Of a stretch of 64,000 nt of DNA, positions 12,694-21,878 are shown piece by piece. The notes beneath the pieces were generated by a model, which worked only from the letters and a program-made list of their open reading frames with translations, was not told where the DNA came from and ran no database searches. The position numbers were made by a program, and so were the translations under genes. Every line of letters begins with the position of its first letter. Position 1 is the stretch's first letter. The DNA is taken from contig JALWQH010000043.1 in NCBI GenBank assembly GCA_027083135.1, forward strand, positions 62,001 through 126,000, in the 5' to 3' direction. The stretch is from Desulfurococcales archaeon (GTDB lineage: Archaea; Thermoproteota; Thermoprotei_A; Sulfolobales; WAQK01).

Positions 12694-12968
12694 GAAGCAC
12701 CGGTATAGTCGACGAGTATGTAGAGTATGGTGCTTCCCCTGATGAGCACTCTTCCATACTTGGCTATGGGCTCTGAGCCTCCCTCCTTAACCTCCACGCA
12801 CTCCGATAATATTAGGTTCATTGTATTGTCGCTTACCTCAAGCTTCCCTACATACTCGCTTCCATCCTTGAGTTTTACAAGTATTCTGTTCCCCTTAGAG
12901 TCCCTCAGCATCTTTAAGGGGCTTATGGTCTTCTGCACGGGTGTCCTGGACATCTCGTCCACCGCCAT
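12690..12968 (-). CDS. Lsm/Sm-like RNA-binding protein
   Basis: 92 aa with Sm1 'RILVKLKDGSEYVGKLEVSDNTMNLIL' and Sm2 'GRVLIRGSTILYI'. Confidence 0.9.
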   Translation of the reverse strand: MAVDEMSRTPVQKTISPLKMLRDSKGNRILVKLKDGSEYVGKLEVSDNTMNLILSECVEVKEGGSEPIAKYGRVLIRGSTILYILVDYTGAS

Positions 12969-13011
12969 CCTTCAAGTCTTCGATAAGCCTATTATAAAAA
13001 GCTTTAGCGGG

Positions 13012-13854
13012 CTAGCCTCCACGCTTCTCCTCAGAGTATTTGCGCCCCTTGTTCCCATTATCCGCCGCTGCGCCTGTGGTTCCCTTACCCTCATATGCCT
13101 CTAGTCCTCCCTTCCTCCTCTCCCACACCCTCTTATATAATCTCCTCAAACTTATCTTCTTATACTCCAAGCCAAGCGTGCTGAGCAGGCGTAAGGCATC
13201 GCTGCTTATACTGGGTGCTGCGAGTATGCCTCTAGGCTTCACGCCTAGTTCTCCTGAGAAATAATCCACGTATCTTTTCAGCTGTATAACTGCTTCTCTG
13301 CTTGCACGAACTCTCTTCAACTCCACTATCACGGGTTTTCCCTTAGAGTCGACTCCATAGAGATCTATGTAGCCGTTTCTAACAGCCTTCTCCTTCTCAG
13401 TTATCCTTAATCCTTTCTCCAGGAGCCAGGGCTCCTCTGCCAGGAGATCCCGTATCAGGTGTTCATCCATATACTCTATGAACTCAGCGTCATCAACCAT
13501 GCCTCCTATAAGCACGAGCATCTCTACATGGTTGAAATGTACTTCAAGTATCTCACGGGGCCTGCTTCTCACAGCCTTTATTCTCAGCCCCTCGGAGTCC
13601 CCTATGGCCTCTATGATGCTCGTAGACGGCTGCCAGTTTACTGGGGAGTAGCCTGAAGGCCTGTGGAGAAGCACGGATCCATCCTCCTTGATTATTAGAA
13701 GCCTATCCCCCTCACCCAGGCTGCTTGTGCTTCTACCCTGATACCTAGCGGTGCATCTCCCTACCACTATGGCTACCATGTGTTCAGCTATGCTTCTCTT
13801 CAAAGCTTCAGCAGCCTCCTGGAAGGATGGTTTTCCAAGCACCTTCACCCTCAA
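13012..13854 (-). CDS. nucS: Endonuclease NucS
   Basis: 280 aa, 'GYIDLYGVDSKGKPVIVELKR', 'VVGRCTARYQGRSTSSLGEGDRLLIIKEDGS'. Confidence 0.9.
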   Translation of the reverse strand: MRVKVLGKPSFQEAAEALKRSIAEHMVAIVVGRCTARYQGRSTSSLGEGDRLLIIKEDGSVLLHRPSGYSPVNWQPSTSIIEAIGDSEGLRIKAVRSRPREILEVHFNHVEMLVLIGGMVDDAEFIEYMDEHLIRDLLAEEPWLLEKGLRITEKEKAVRNGYIDLYGVDSKGKPVIVELKRVRASREAVIQLKRYVDYFSGELGVKPRGILAAPSISSDALRLLSTLGLEYKKISLRRLYKRVWERRKGGLEAYEGKGTTGAAADNGNKGRKYSEEKRGG

Positions 13855-13924
13855 TGCAGCCGCACCGCCCTTATATTGAGCCGAATATTAGATTAGGCTT
13901 TGCATTGATACAAGGTCTTGATCA

Positions 13925-14791
13925 GTGTTGATGGTAAGGGTGCTCGCCGCTGAAAGCATGGGTGTGCGCTCGATGGCCACGGTTGTTGAGACAAGGGATG
14001 CTAGGATAATGATTGATCCAGGTGCAAGCTTGGCCCCACGCCGCTACGGGCTTCCCCCGCATGAAGCAGAGTATAGGAGGCTTGAGGAGAAGCTTGAGAT
14101 CATAAGGGGGGAGATGAGGGATTCCGATATAATAGTCATCACGCATTACCACTATGATCATTATCTCCCAAGCCCTGATGACTCAGAGCTATATAGGGGT
14201 AAGCTGCTCCTAGTCAAGGATCCAAGGCATAATATTAACCGTAGCCAAGCTGTAAGGGCCTGGAAGCTCTTCAAGCTTAACGGTGTGGCTGACAAGGCCT
14301 CCCAGATCATTATCGCCGACTCCCGTATACTGGAGTTCGGCGGCACTAGGCTTATATTCTCCCATCCCGTCCCCCACGGGGAGCCTGGAACCAAGCTGGG
14401 ATTCGTCATCATGGTGCTCATAGAGGATTCTGAAGGCAGATTCGCCTACACGTCTGACGTTCAAGGCCCAATAGATGATGACGCCTACTCCCTGCTCGCA
14501 GCCTGGAAGCCCAGCATGATTCTTCTCGGAGGGCCCCCCACATACTTCGCGGGCTACAAGGTGAGCAGGGAGTCTGTTGAGAAGGGGCTTAGAAACATGT
14601 CAAGGGTTTCCAGGATACCGTCGCTTCGAAGCCTTATAGTTGACCATCACTTCCTAAGAGACCTGGATTACAGGAGATATATGGAGGAGTACCTGGTGGG
14701 AGGGGCTCCAGCCCTAACCGCTGCGGAATATATGGGTAGGCCTGTAGAGCAGCTTGAGGCTAGGAGGCGGGAGCTGTGGGGAAGAGCATAG
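13925..14791 (+). CDS. Metallo-beta-lactamase-fold hydrolase (UPF0282-like)
   Basis: 'IVITHYHYDHYLPS', 'TSDVQGP', 'IVDHHFLRDLDYR'. Confidence 0.8.
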   Translation: MLMVRVLAAESMGVRSMATVVETRDARIMIDPGASLAPRRYGLPPHEAEYRRLEEKLEIIRGEMRDSDIIVITHYHYDHYLPSPDDSELYRGKLLLVKDPRHNINRSQAVRAWKLFKLNGVADKASQIIIADSRILEFGGTRLIFSHPVPHGEPGTKLGFVIMVLIEDSEGRFAYTSDVQGPIDDDAYSLLAAWKPSMILLGGPPTYFAGYKVSRESVEKGLRNMSRVSRIPSLRSLIVDHHFLRDLDYRRYMEEYLVGGAPALTAAEYMGRPVEQLEARRRELWGRA

Positions 14792-15399
14792 CATTCGTGA
14801 TAGAGCACTTAGAGCCCGTGATCTCTCACTGGATGCTGCTCGAATACAGGCATGCGTCGAGAATAGTGGGCTCCCATAGGCTAGTCTTCACTAATATTGC
14901 TCGGAGCAGATGGCGTAGGATGCTTGAACCCTTAGGAAGGGTCATGGAGGAGAGTGTTGCCGAAGCCTACAAGGGGCGAAGGCTACTGGTACTTGACCCC
15001 ACTGCTGACACTCTCCTATCCCCTCATGACTATGAGGACGTTGACGCCGTGGTTGTCGGGGGAATAATGGGTGATCATCCTCCAAGGCATAGGACGCGGA
15101 GCCTGCTGACCAGCAGGCTTAGGAATTCTTCGACTAGAAGCCTGGGAGGCAGGCAGCTGAGCATAGATGGAGCAATCTACGTTGCATACATGGTTATGCA
15201 GGGATCAGAGCTGCACAGTATACCCCTAGTAGAGGATGTTGAGATAAGGCTTCCAGAGCTTCAAGGCGTGGAGAGAAGCATTAGGCTGCCCTACGCCTAC
15301 CCCCTCGTTGACGGCAGGCCTCTCATTACCCCTGGCTTAGAGGAGTATTTGAGAAACATGATGCCCTACGGGGAAGCATTAGGGCTGGACAAGTATTAG
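14776..15399 (+). CDS. SPOUT methyltransferase, SFM1/DUF431 family
   Basis: 'FVIEHLEPVISHWMLLEYRHASRIVG', 'VDAVVVGGIMGDHPPRHRTRSL', 'SLGGRQLSIDGAI' closely resemble yeast Sfm1. Confidence 0.8.
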   Translation: MGKSIAFVIEHLEPVISHWMLLEYRHASRIVGSHRLVFTNIARSRWRRMLEPLGRVMEESVAEAYKGRRLLVLDPTADTLLSPHDYEDVDAVVVGGIMGDHPPRHRTRSLLTSRLRNSSTRSLGGRQLSIDGAIYVAYMVMQGSELHSIPLVEDVEIRLPELQGVERSIRLPYAYPLVDGRPLITPGLEEYLRNMMPYGEALGLDKY

Positions 15400-15704
15400 T
15401 GATGTAAGCCGTAATTATATAGCACGGTCCATGTGAGAAACCATGAGAGATAGTATCCTATGATCCCCTTGAAGACAAGGTAGCTTGCAGAGAAGCCTGC
15501 ACCCGCCTTCCAGCCATAGAAGAGCGGTATTGTGAAAGTATAGAAGACTGATGCAACACCGAAGGATAGGAGGGTTGAATCATAGCCGCTTAGCCCGCCG
15601 ACAAGATAGTCTACTAGGGCCATGAATACTCCTACAAGCATTCCAGCTATACTCCTGTAGACATACATCTTGTCCCCTATATCCAAGGCTCCTCCACGGT
15701 TCAA
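15396..15704 (-). CDS. Small integral membrane protein
   Basis: 102 aa, hydrophobic. Confidence 0.5.
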   Translation of the reverse strand: MNRGGALDIGDKMYVYRSIAGMLVGVFMALVDYLVGGLSGYDSTLLSFGVASVFYTFTIPLFYGWKAGAGFSASYLVFKGIIGYYLSWFLTWTVLYNYGLHH

Positions 15705-15745
15705 CTTAATACTATGCTGGGACTATAAACTCCGCGGGTTCACGC

Positions 15746-17692
15746 TTGAAGAAAAGCATGAGCAGCCTGGACATAGCGTCATGGATCGCGGGGTCGGCGT
15801 CAAGGCTCATAGGCATGAGGGTTGGAAACATATATGCTTCGGGGCCGGATGTAATTGTATTCAAGTTTAAGGGCATGTCCGAGGAGCTGGTGGTAGAGCC
15901 TGGTAGGAGGATCCATCTAACACGTAGGAGAATGAGGTTTGGGAAGCTTGGAATAACCGCGCAGATTCTGAGGAAGCATCTTAGGGGCAGGGTGGTTGGA
16001 GAGGTAAGGCAATACGGGTTTGAGAGGATAGTTGAGTTGGCCTTTAAGCCCGGTGGGGTGAGGCTCGTAGTGGAGCTTCTTCCCAGGGGGGTGGCTGTAC
16101 TCCTGGATCCTGAGGGGCGGATAATCTATGCTACACGGTACGCTGAGTATAGGGATAGGGCTGTGAGGAGGGGTGAGCCTTACACGCCTCCTCCTTTAAG
16201 AGCACTTGATCCGAGAAGCATTGATGCGGGAACACTGGCTGAGAGGCTGGTAGGCGCGCCTGATGTTGTCAGGGGGCTTATACGGAATGCTGGGTGGCCT
16301 CCCGAGCTTGCCGAAGAGGCGCTGCGCCGCGCAGGGGTGAGTAAGACTCTGACTCCCAGCAGTCTTAGAGTAGAGGATGTTGAGAAAATAGTAGTGGAGG
16401 CTAGGAGAATAATTGAAGAGTGTTTGGAGAGGCCTGAGCCAACCATAGTATACAGGGATTCTGAGCCTCTTCTAGTGGCTCCCTTCAAGCCAAGCTTCAT
16501 TGAGGAGCCTGTTAGATATGAGTCGTTCGCCACGCTTGACGAAGCCTTAGACCATTATTTCTCACTCATAAGCAGCTCTAAAGGGGTAGATGAAGAGGAG
16601 TCTAGGCTTATGAAGGCGTTAGAGGATGCTAGGAGAAGTGCCGAGGAGTATGCTAGGAGAGCCGTGGAGCTTAGGAGGCTCGCCGAGAAGGCTTCTCAAA
16701 ACATACTGGTATTAGAGGAGAAATTAGAGTGTGCTAGGAGGGTGAGGAAGGAGGAGGGGTGGGGCAGGGTTGCTTCAGAGTGTGGTGTAAGCAAGGTGGA
16801 GCCTAGTAAAGGCTTAGTTCACGTTGAACTGGACGGAGACGAGGTGATCCTTGATATAAGGCTCTCAGCAAGCAAGAATGTGCTTGAACTATATAGGAGG
16901 GCGGGGGAGCTTGAAGCCAAGGCTAAGCGGGCGGAAAAAACACTTAGCAGCGTTGAGGATAGGTTAGAGGAGCTGAGGAGGAAGAGGAGGCTTAGGGAGC
17001 TTAGGGATAAGATAAAGGCTAGGCCTAAGGAATGGTACGAGAAGTACCACTGGATGATCAGCAGCGAGGGCTTCCTGGTTATCGGGGGGAGAAACATTGA
17101 TCAAAATGAAAGCATAGTGCGCAGATACCTTGAACCCCACGACATATTCATGCATGCCGACATACATGGAGCGCCAGTAGTCATTATTAAGACAGAGGGT
17201 AAGACGCCTGGGGAAGCCACCCTCAAGGAGGCCGCAGTGATCGCTGCAGCCTACTCTAAGGCTTGGAGAGAGGGGCTAGCATACCTCGACGTATACTGGG
17301 CTTGGGGAAGCCAGGTATCCAAGACCCCTCCGCCAGGCGAGTATCTCCCTAAGGGAAGCTTCATGATTTACGGTAAGCGGAGCTATCTGCGTGGAATACG
17401 CGTGTATTTAGCCTTAGGCGTAGAGGAGCATGGAGGATATCCCAGGATAACTGTAGGTCCCGAGAAGCCTGTAGAGACAAGAACACTCGTATACGCCATA
17501 CTTGTACCAGGCTCCCTTAAACCCTTAGATGCCGCCAGCAGGATTCAGAAAGAGTTCGCCAGAATCGATAAGGCTAACACCATGATCTATGAGGCCATGG
17601 ATCCCGGAGAAATAGCTGAAAGAATACCAGGCCCTTCCAGAATACTCTCAGTAAGACATGGTGAAATCGAGAAGAAATTAGAAGGAGATTAG
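15746..17692 (+). CDS. RqcH/Rqc2/NEMF (NFACT) family protein
   Basis: 648 aa, N-terminal FbpA domain, coiled coil, NFACT-R 'FLVIGGRNIDQNESIVRRYLEPHDIFMHADIHGAPVVIIK'. Confidence 0.92.
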   Translation: MKKSMSSLDIASWIAGSASRLIGMRVGNIYASGPDVIVFKFKGMSEELVVEPGRRIHLTRRRMRFGKLGITAQILRKHLRGRVVGEVRQYGFERIVELAFKPGGVRLVVELLPRGVAVLLDPEGRIIYATRYAEYRDRAVRRGEPYTPPPLRALDPRSIDAGTLAERLVGAPDVVRGLIRNAGWPPELAEEALRRAGVSKTLTPSSLRVEDVEKIVVEARRIIEECLERPEPTIVYRDSEPLLVAPFKPSFIEEPVRYESFATLDEALDHYFSLISSSKGVDEEESRLMKALEDARRSAEEYARRAVELRRLAEKASQNILVLEEKLECARRVRKEEGWGRVASECGVSKVEPSKGLVHVELDGDEVILDIRLSASKNVLELYRRAGELEAKAKRAEKTLSSVEDRLEELRRKRRLRELRDKIKARPKEWYEKYHWMISSEGFLVIGGRNIDQNESIVRRYLEPHDIFMHADIHGAPVVIIKTEGKTPGEATLKEAAVIAAAYSKAWREGLAYLDVYWAWGSQVSKTPPPGEYLPKGSFMIYGKRSYLRGIRVYLALGVEEHGGYPRITVGPEKPVETRTLVYAILVPGSLKPLDAASRIQKEFARIDKANTMIYEAMDPGEIAERIPGPSRILSVRHGEIEKKLEGD

Positions 17693-17923
17693 CACAGCAC
17701 TTAGGGGCCAGGAAACATTAGGTTGTAGCTTTCTGTATCGAGTCAGGTCTTTTTATGCCTCTGAGGGCTAGCGGGAAGAATAGGAGACTGCCTGGCCAAG
17801 TAGAGCATTCTATGAGTAGCGGTTTTAAACAACCATGCAGTACTAAGCAGACGTTTACCCTCATCACCATCAACATTAAACGGTAGTGTAAGCGTCATGT
17901 AATTCATATCGGGGACTCCCCAA

Positions 17924-17937
17924 ATAAAAAATTATAA
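17924..17937 (+). promoter_or_regulatory. Putative BRE/TATA for the downstream ncRNA candidate
   Basis: AAAAAATTATAAG; predicted TSS ~25-28 nt downstream near GGTGACC (17962). Confidence 0.4.
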
Positions 17938-17961
17938 GCTCTAGAGGTTATAAATCTAAAT

Positions 17962-18160
17962 GGTGACCTCGGGGTTCCTGAGGGGAGTCGTGAAGGCTCC
18001 CGTAGGCGGCCCCGAGGAGACCGTGATGAGCCTAACCGTGCCTGATACGGTATGATACAATATTGATAAATGAAGACACGGTTCGGGTGAACGGCTTAGT
18101 GGATCCTGGTAAAATAGATGATTTCAGGTATGGTTAAAGGGGGCTAAGGAGCCGGGTAGG
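17962..18160 (+). ncRNA. Candidate structured non-coding RNA / cis-regulatory leader (unassigned family)
   Basis: CCTCGGGG/CCCCGAGG (17967-17974/18010-18017) enclosing CCT/AGG and GGGAGTC/GGCTCCC (17983-17989/17995-18001, GTGAA loop); then TGAGCC/GGCTTA and AACCGTG/CACGGTT (18034-18040/18077-18083), with competing ACCGT/ACGGT (18035-18039/18047-18051) and GTTC/GAAC (18081-18084/18089-18092). Confidence 0.5.
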
Positions 18161-18254
18161 CGGAGACATGCCATTATTGCTTGGGTGGGAAACACACTAT
18201 TTTTAGGCCACCATATTCATATAGTCTGATCGGCTGGTTAGCTATACTTGGAGT

Positions 18255-18692
18255 GTGGCGTCGATGAGCGAGATCGAGGATCTAAGGGTTGAGGACATAA
18301 TGACCGCCAACGTGGTGACGATGGGTTCAGAGGAGTCAGCCTACATGGCGGCCAAACTCATGTCTGAGAAGAAAGTCGGCAGCGTGATCGTTGTGGATGA
18401 TGAGGGGAAGCCTGTAGGCATCATAACAGAGGAGGATCTTATAAGGAGGGTTTTAGCGTCGAGGCGTGACCCTGAGACCACTAGGGCCAGGGATATTATG
18501 AGCCACCCCCTCATAACGGTTGATAGCGGTATGAGTTTAAGGGAGGCTGCGGAGCTGATGGCTCGCAGGGGGATAGGGCATCTACCAGTAGTTAAGAAGG
18601 GCAGGCTTGTAGGGATAGTGGCGGAGTTCGATATAATTACAGTGGCCCCCGACCTCCTAGAATTAATTCATATTAGGGGTACGAAGGAGTAG
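18255..18692 (+). CDS. CBS-domain protein (two CBS)
   Basis: 'VEDIMTANVVTM...GSVIVVDDEGKPVGIITEEDLIRRV...ARDIMSHPLITV'. Confidence 0.9.
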   Translation: MASMSEIEDLRVEDIMTANVVTMGSEESAYMAAKLMSEKKVGSVIVVDDEGKPVGIITEEDLIRRVLASRRDPETTRARDIMSHPLITVDSGMSLREAAELMARRGIGHLPVVKKGRLVGIVAEFDIITVAPDLLELIHIRGTKE

Positions 18693-18759
18693 CTAGCCGT
18701 GCCTTGAAGCCCTAGCGGCGGATGCTTTAATTCCCGTGCATACGTATTAATAATATGGG

Positions 18760-19551
18760 GTGGCATGCATCCCTATAGTTAAGAATATACTTAATGAAAA
18801 ACACCCCTACGTCTACCTCGACGACACTGCTACTCATGCACGATCAGTTATGAGGGAGACAGGGGTCAGAATTCTCCCAGTAATAGACCCGGATTACAGG
18901 GTGAGAGGTGTTCTGGGAAGAGTAGAGGTTCTCGGAATAACTGCTACCCGCTCAAACCTCCTAGTCAGAAACCTCATGTCTCCCCCGCTAATAGTGCTGG
19001 ACGTGGAGGATGAGCTGCACGAGGCTGTGAGAAGGATGCTCAGCATAGATGAGTGGTACGCGCCTGTGGTTAGCGGGGATAGGTATGCAGGGGTGGCAGG
19101 CCTCGACGGGTTTCTCGCCTTATACTTAAAGAAGGCTCCAGGCCGCCTAGAAGAAGTAAGGGTCTCTGAGGCTATGTCTAGAAACGTGGTCTACGTGCAG
19201 CCCGAGGATCATGTGGGCAGAGTATGGATGAAAATGCTTAAACACCGCTATGCAGGCCTACCCGTCATCGACGGTAAAGGCAGGGTTCTAGGCATAATAA
19301 CGCAGATCGACCTGATAAGAAGAGGGTTTACTAGGCCTGCGCTTGAATCAGAGTCCTCTCCTAAGAGGGGTCCTTCAGCCAGGGAGATAATGGTGGCATC
19401 CCCCATAATACTAGGCCCCGACGCCAGCCTCCTAGAAGCAGTTAGACTTATGCTGGACAGGGATATTGGAAGAATAATTATATGTGGGCCTGACAGGAAA
19501 TTACTAGGCATACTTGACAGGGAAGATGCAGCACGCATCCTCCTAGAGTAG
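18760..19551 (+). CDS. CBS-domain protein (four CBS motifs)
   Basis: 263 aa, repeated CBS signatures ('SEAMSRNVVYV', 'GLPVIDGKGRVLGIITQIDLIRRG'). Confidence 0.88.
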   Translation: MACIPIVKNILNEKHPYVYLDDTATHARSVMRETGVRILPVIDPDYRVRGVLGRVEVLGITATRSNLLVRNLMSPPLIVLDVEDELHEAVRRMLSIDEWYAPVVSGDRYAGVAGLDGFLALYLKKAPGRLEEVRVSEAMSRNVVYVQPEDHVGRVWMKMLKHRYAGLPVIDGKGRVLGIITQIDLIRRGFTRPALESESSPKRGPSAREIMVASPIILGPDASLLEAVRLMLDRDIGRIIICGPDRKLLGILDREDAARILLE

Positions 19552-19563
19552 AGGGTGGTGTGA

Positions 19564-20505
19564 ATGGCTTACAGAGGAACTCCTAGAAGGCCTGAGGGCA
19601 TAAGGTGGCTTAGAAGCGACGGTAAACCCAACTTCTCCACACGCCTCTACCGCAGGGAGGGGGAGCTTAAGATACTCGCCACAAGGCCCGTAATCCATGT
19701 GGCCCCTACAACCCCCTTCGGCGAGGCCCTTGAGACCATGGCTAAACATAATGTGAGGGCCCTGCCCGTAGCGCAGCCCAGTGATAAGGCTCTTGCAGGC
19801 CTCCTCAAGCTATCCAATATTGTAAGCTATCTTGGAGGAGGAGAACTCTACAACATCGTTGTTAACAGGTATGGGGGATCGATATATAAGGCTATGGAGG
19901 AGCCTGTAGACAGCATAATGGATAGACACCCCTTCACAGCAACCATTATGGATAGGCTGACCGGAGTGCTGGAGAGAATGGTGCTTGAAGGCGTAGGCGT
20001 GGTCGTCGTAGTTGACTCTGAGGGCAGGCTCTACGGCATTCTAACGGAGCATGACATTGTTAGAAGGCTCATGGAGAAGAAGGTGGGGGTAAGGGTCTCG
20101 GAGGTGATGGCTAGGAACGTGGTAACAATTGATGTTGAGGCTAGCCTCATGGATGCTGCTAAAAGAATGATAAAGTACAGGTTCCGCAGGCTCCCAGCAG
20201 TTGATCCTGCAGGCGATGTTAAAGGCATGCTGACAGCCAAGGATATAGTCAGGTTCTTTGGAACACATCAGGCATACATCCATGTGACCAGAGGGTTGGT
20301 GGAGGAGGCTATGAGCGTCCCCGTGTACGAGGTCATGAGCCCAGTGTTCTACACTGTGCCGCCCGACATGGATGTAGGTGACGCGGCAACTCTTATGGCT
20401 GAGAAGGGTGTCAGCAGCCTACTGGTCGTCAAGGGTGGGAGGCTTAAGGGAATAATAACTGAGAGGGACGTCCTCTTCGCATTAGCTGCCAATAAGCCTA
20501 GCTAG
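19564..20505 (+). CDS. CBS-domain protein (four CBS motifs)
   Basis: 313 aa; 'VSEVMARNVVTI', 'VSSLLVVKGGRLKGIITERDVLFAL'. Confidence 0.9.
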   Translation: MAYRGTPRRPEGIRWLRSDGKPNFSTRLYRREGELKILATRPVIHVAPTTPFGEALETMAKHNVRALPVAQPSDKALAGLLKLSNIVSYLGGGELYNIVVNRYGGSIYKAMEEPVDSIMDRHPFTATIMDRLTGVLERMVLEGVGVVVVVDSEGRLYGILTEHDIVRRLMEKKVGVRVSEVMARNVVTIDVEASLMDAAKRMIKYRFRRLPAVDPAGDVKGMLTAKDIVRFFGTHQAYIHVTRGLVEEAMSVPVYEVMSPVFYTVPPDMDVGDAATLMAEKGVSSLLVVKGGRLKGIITERDVLFALAANKPS

Positions 20506-20580
20506 GCATAGATTATTTTACACCAGGCTTAGATTCATATGTGATGAGGTGTGGGCATCTAGGCTTCAGGGTGATGAATA

Positions 20581-21384
20581 ATGGCCGTATATGTTACCGT
20601 GGGAGACATAATGATCACTGATTTCCCATACGTGGATAAGAATGACAGCATACATCACGCCGTCAGGCTCATGGATAAACACGAGCTGGATAGAGTTCTC
20701 GTCACAGAGTCTGGGAGGCTTGTAGGCGTGGTAACCAAGAAGGATATAATAGTTAAACTAGGCGCTGCGCGTAGGAGGAGGCTGAGCCCCGGTAGAATGA
20801 GGGTTTCAGGCTTCATGACTATGAACCCCCTGACAGTGGAGCCCAGCACACCTATACCTGAAGCAGCCTCAATTATGGCTGAGAGAAATATCAGCGGCCT
20901 GCCTGTCCTGGAGGATGGGAGGCTTGTAGGGCTTATCACCAAGTGGGAGCTGCTCAGAGTGGTGGAGGGCGATAATACCCCTATCTCAGCCCTCTCAGCA
21001 ACAATGCCTATGGCTCTACGGACAAACGACACAATACTTCATGCTAGGAAGATGCTGCTGGACAATGATCTCCTTCTCCTACCAGTACTCGATGAGGAGA
21101 ACAGGGTTGTGGGAACTGTGAGCATAGATGAGGTGGCAGACGTGTTATTCGCCTTCTACGAGATTGTTCCAGCCAAGTATAGGAGGGAGAGGATACACAG
21201 CATACTTGTATCAGACTTCATGAGGCTTAGGCCTCCACTCATGCCTGGAGAGGCAAGCATAGGCGAGGCTGCAGGCCTGATGAGGGAGAGGAAGCATCGA
21301 GGAGTTATAGTGGTGAGCGGGGAGACTCCAACAGGCCTTATAACGCTGAACGAGGTGACACTATACGTAGCCAGGCGGGCCTAA
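20581..21384 (+). CDS. CBS-domain protein (four CBS motifs)
   Basis: 267 aa; 'VGDIMITDFPYV', 'VSGFMTMNPLTVEP', 'ISGLPVLEDGRLVGLITKWELLRVV'. Confidence 0.9.
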   Translation: MAVYVTVGDIMITDFPYVDKNDSIHHAVRLMDKHELDRVLVTESGRLVGVVTKKDIIVKLGAARRRRLSPGRMRVSGFMTMNPLTVEPSTPIPEAASIMAERNISGLPVLEDGRLVGLITKWELLRVVEGDNTPISALSATMPMALRTNDTILHARKMLLDNDLLLLPVLDEENRVVGTVSIDEVADVLFAFYEIVPAKYRRERIHSILVSDFMRLRPPLMPGEASIGEAAGLMRERKHRGVIVVSGETPTGLITLNEVTLYVARRA

Positions 21385-21878
21385 TGCCTAGATACAGGTT
21401 TCTAGCAGACGCTATGCTTGGCAGCCTAGCAAGATGGCTTAGGATGCTAGGCTACGATACGCTTTACGCAGGCAGTCTAAGCGACTACTCTATCCTAGAG
21501 ATGCTGGGAAGAGATGACGGCAGAATACTTTTAACGAGGGATAGAGGGCTGTGCAGGAGGGCCCTAAACAAGGGGTATAGATGCATACTTCTCAGGGAGT
21601 TCAGCGTGGAGGACGACCTATACATCCTGGCACGTAAGCTTAAGCTAGAACTACGGGTCGACCCTTCCAGAAGCAGGTGCCCAGTATGCAATGCTCCGCT
21701 ACGCGAGGCGAGGAGAGAAGAAGTCGAGGGAAAAGTCCCGCCAAGCATACTCAGGCTTCACGACAAGTTCTGGATATGCACAGGGTGCGGCAAGGTGTAT
21801 TGGAGAGGCGGGCATTGGAGAGGGATAGAGGAGGTGTTAAAGAGGGTGAAGCTAAGGATCAATGGGGAGGAGAGTTGA
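21384..21878 (+). CDS. Mut7-C RNase-domain protein (PIN-like plus Zn ribbon)
   Basis: 'FLADAMLGSLARWLRMLGYDTLYAG', 'RILLTRDRGLCRRA', 'CPVCNAPL...WICTGCGKVYWRGGHW'. Confidence 0.88.
   Translation: MPRYRFLADAMLGSLARWLRMLGYDTLYAGSLSDYSILEMLGRDDGRILLTRDRGLCRRALNKGYRCILLREFSVEDDLYILARKLKLELRVDPSRSRCPVCNAPLREARREEVEGKVPPSILRLHDKFWICTGCGKVYWRGGHWRGIEEVLKRVKLRINGEES

Noticed and set aside
17962-18022. H/ACA guide RNA (8-bp lower stem followed by AGA)
   Set aside because: ANA box and pocket spacing are suggestive, but no kink-turn/K-loop is visible in the upper stem; left unassigned.
18023-18076. C/D-box sRNA within the structured RNA (GTGATGA...CTGA...TATGATA...ATGA)
   Set aside because: No proper D box or terminal stem; the elements overlap strong helices, so the region is reported as one structured RNA instead.
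20541-20577. Two GTGATGA boxes 30 bp apart resembling C and C' of a C/D sRNA
   Set aside because: No CTGA D/D' boxes at correct spacing; the second is a Shine-Dalgarno (GGTGATG) just before the CBS gene start at 20581.
21677-21874. N-terminal extension of the AMMECR1 track ORF
   Set aside because: Overlaps Mut7-C coding sequence in another frame; TTG at 21875 fits domain start and gene coupling.
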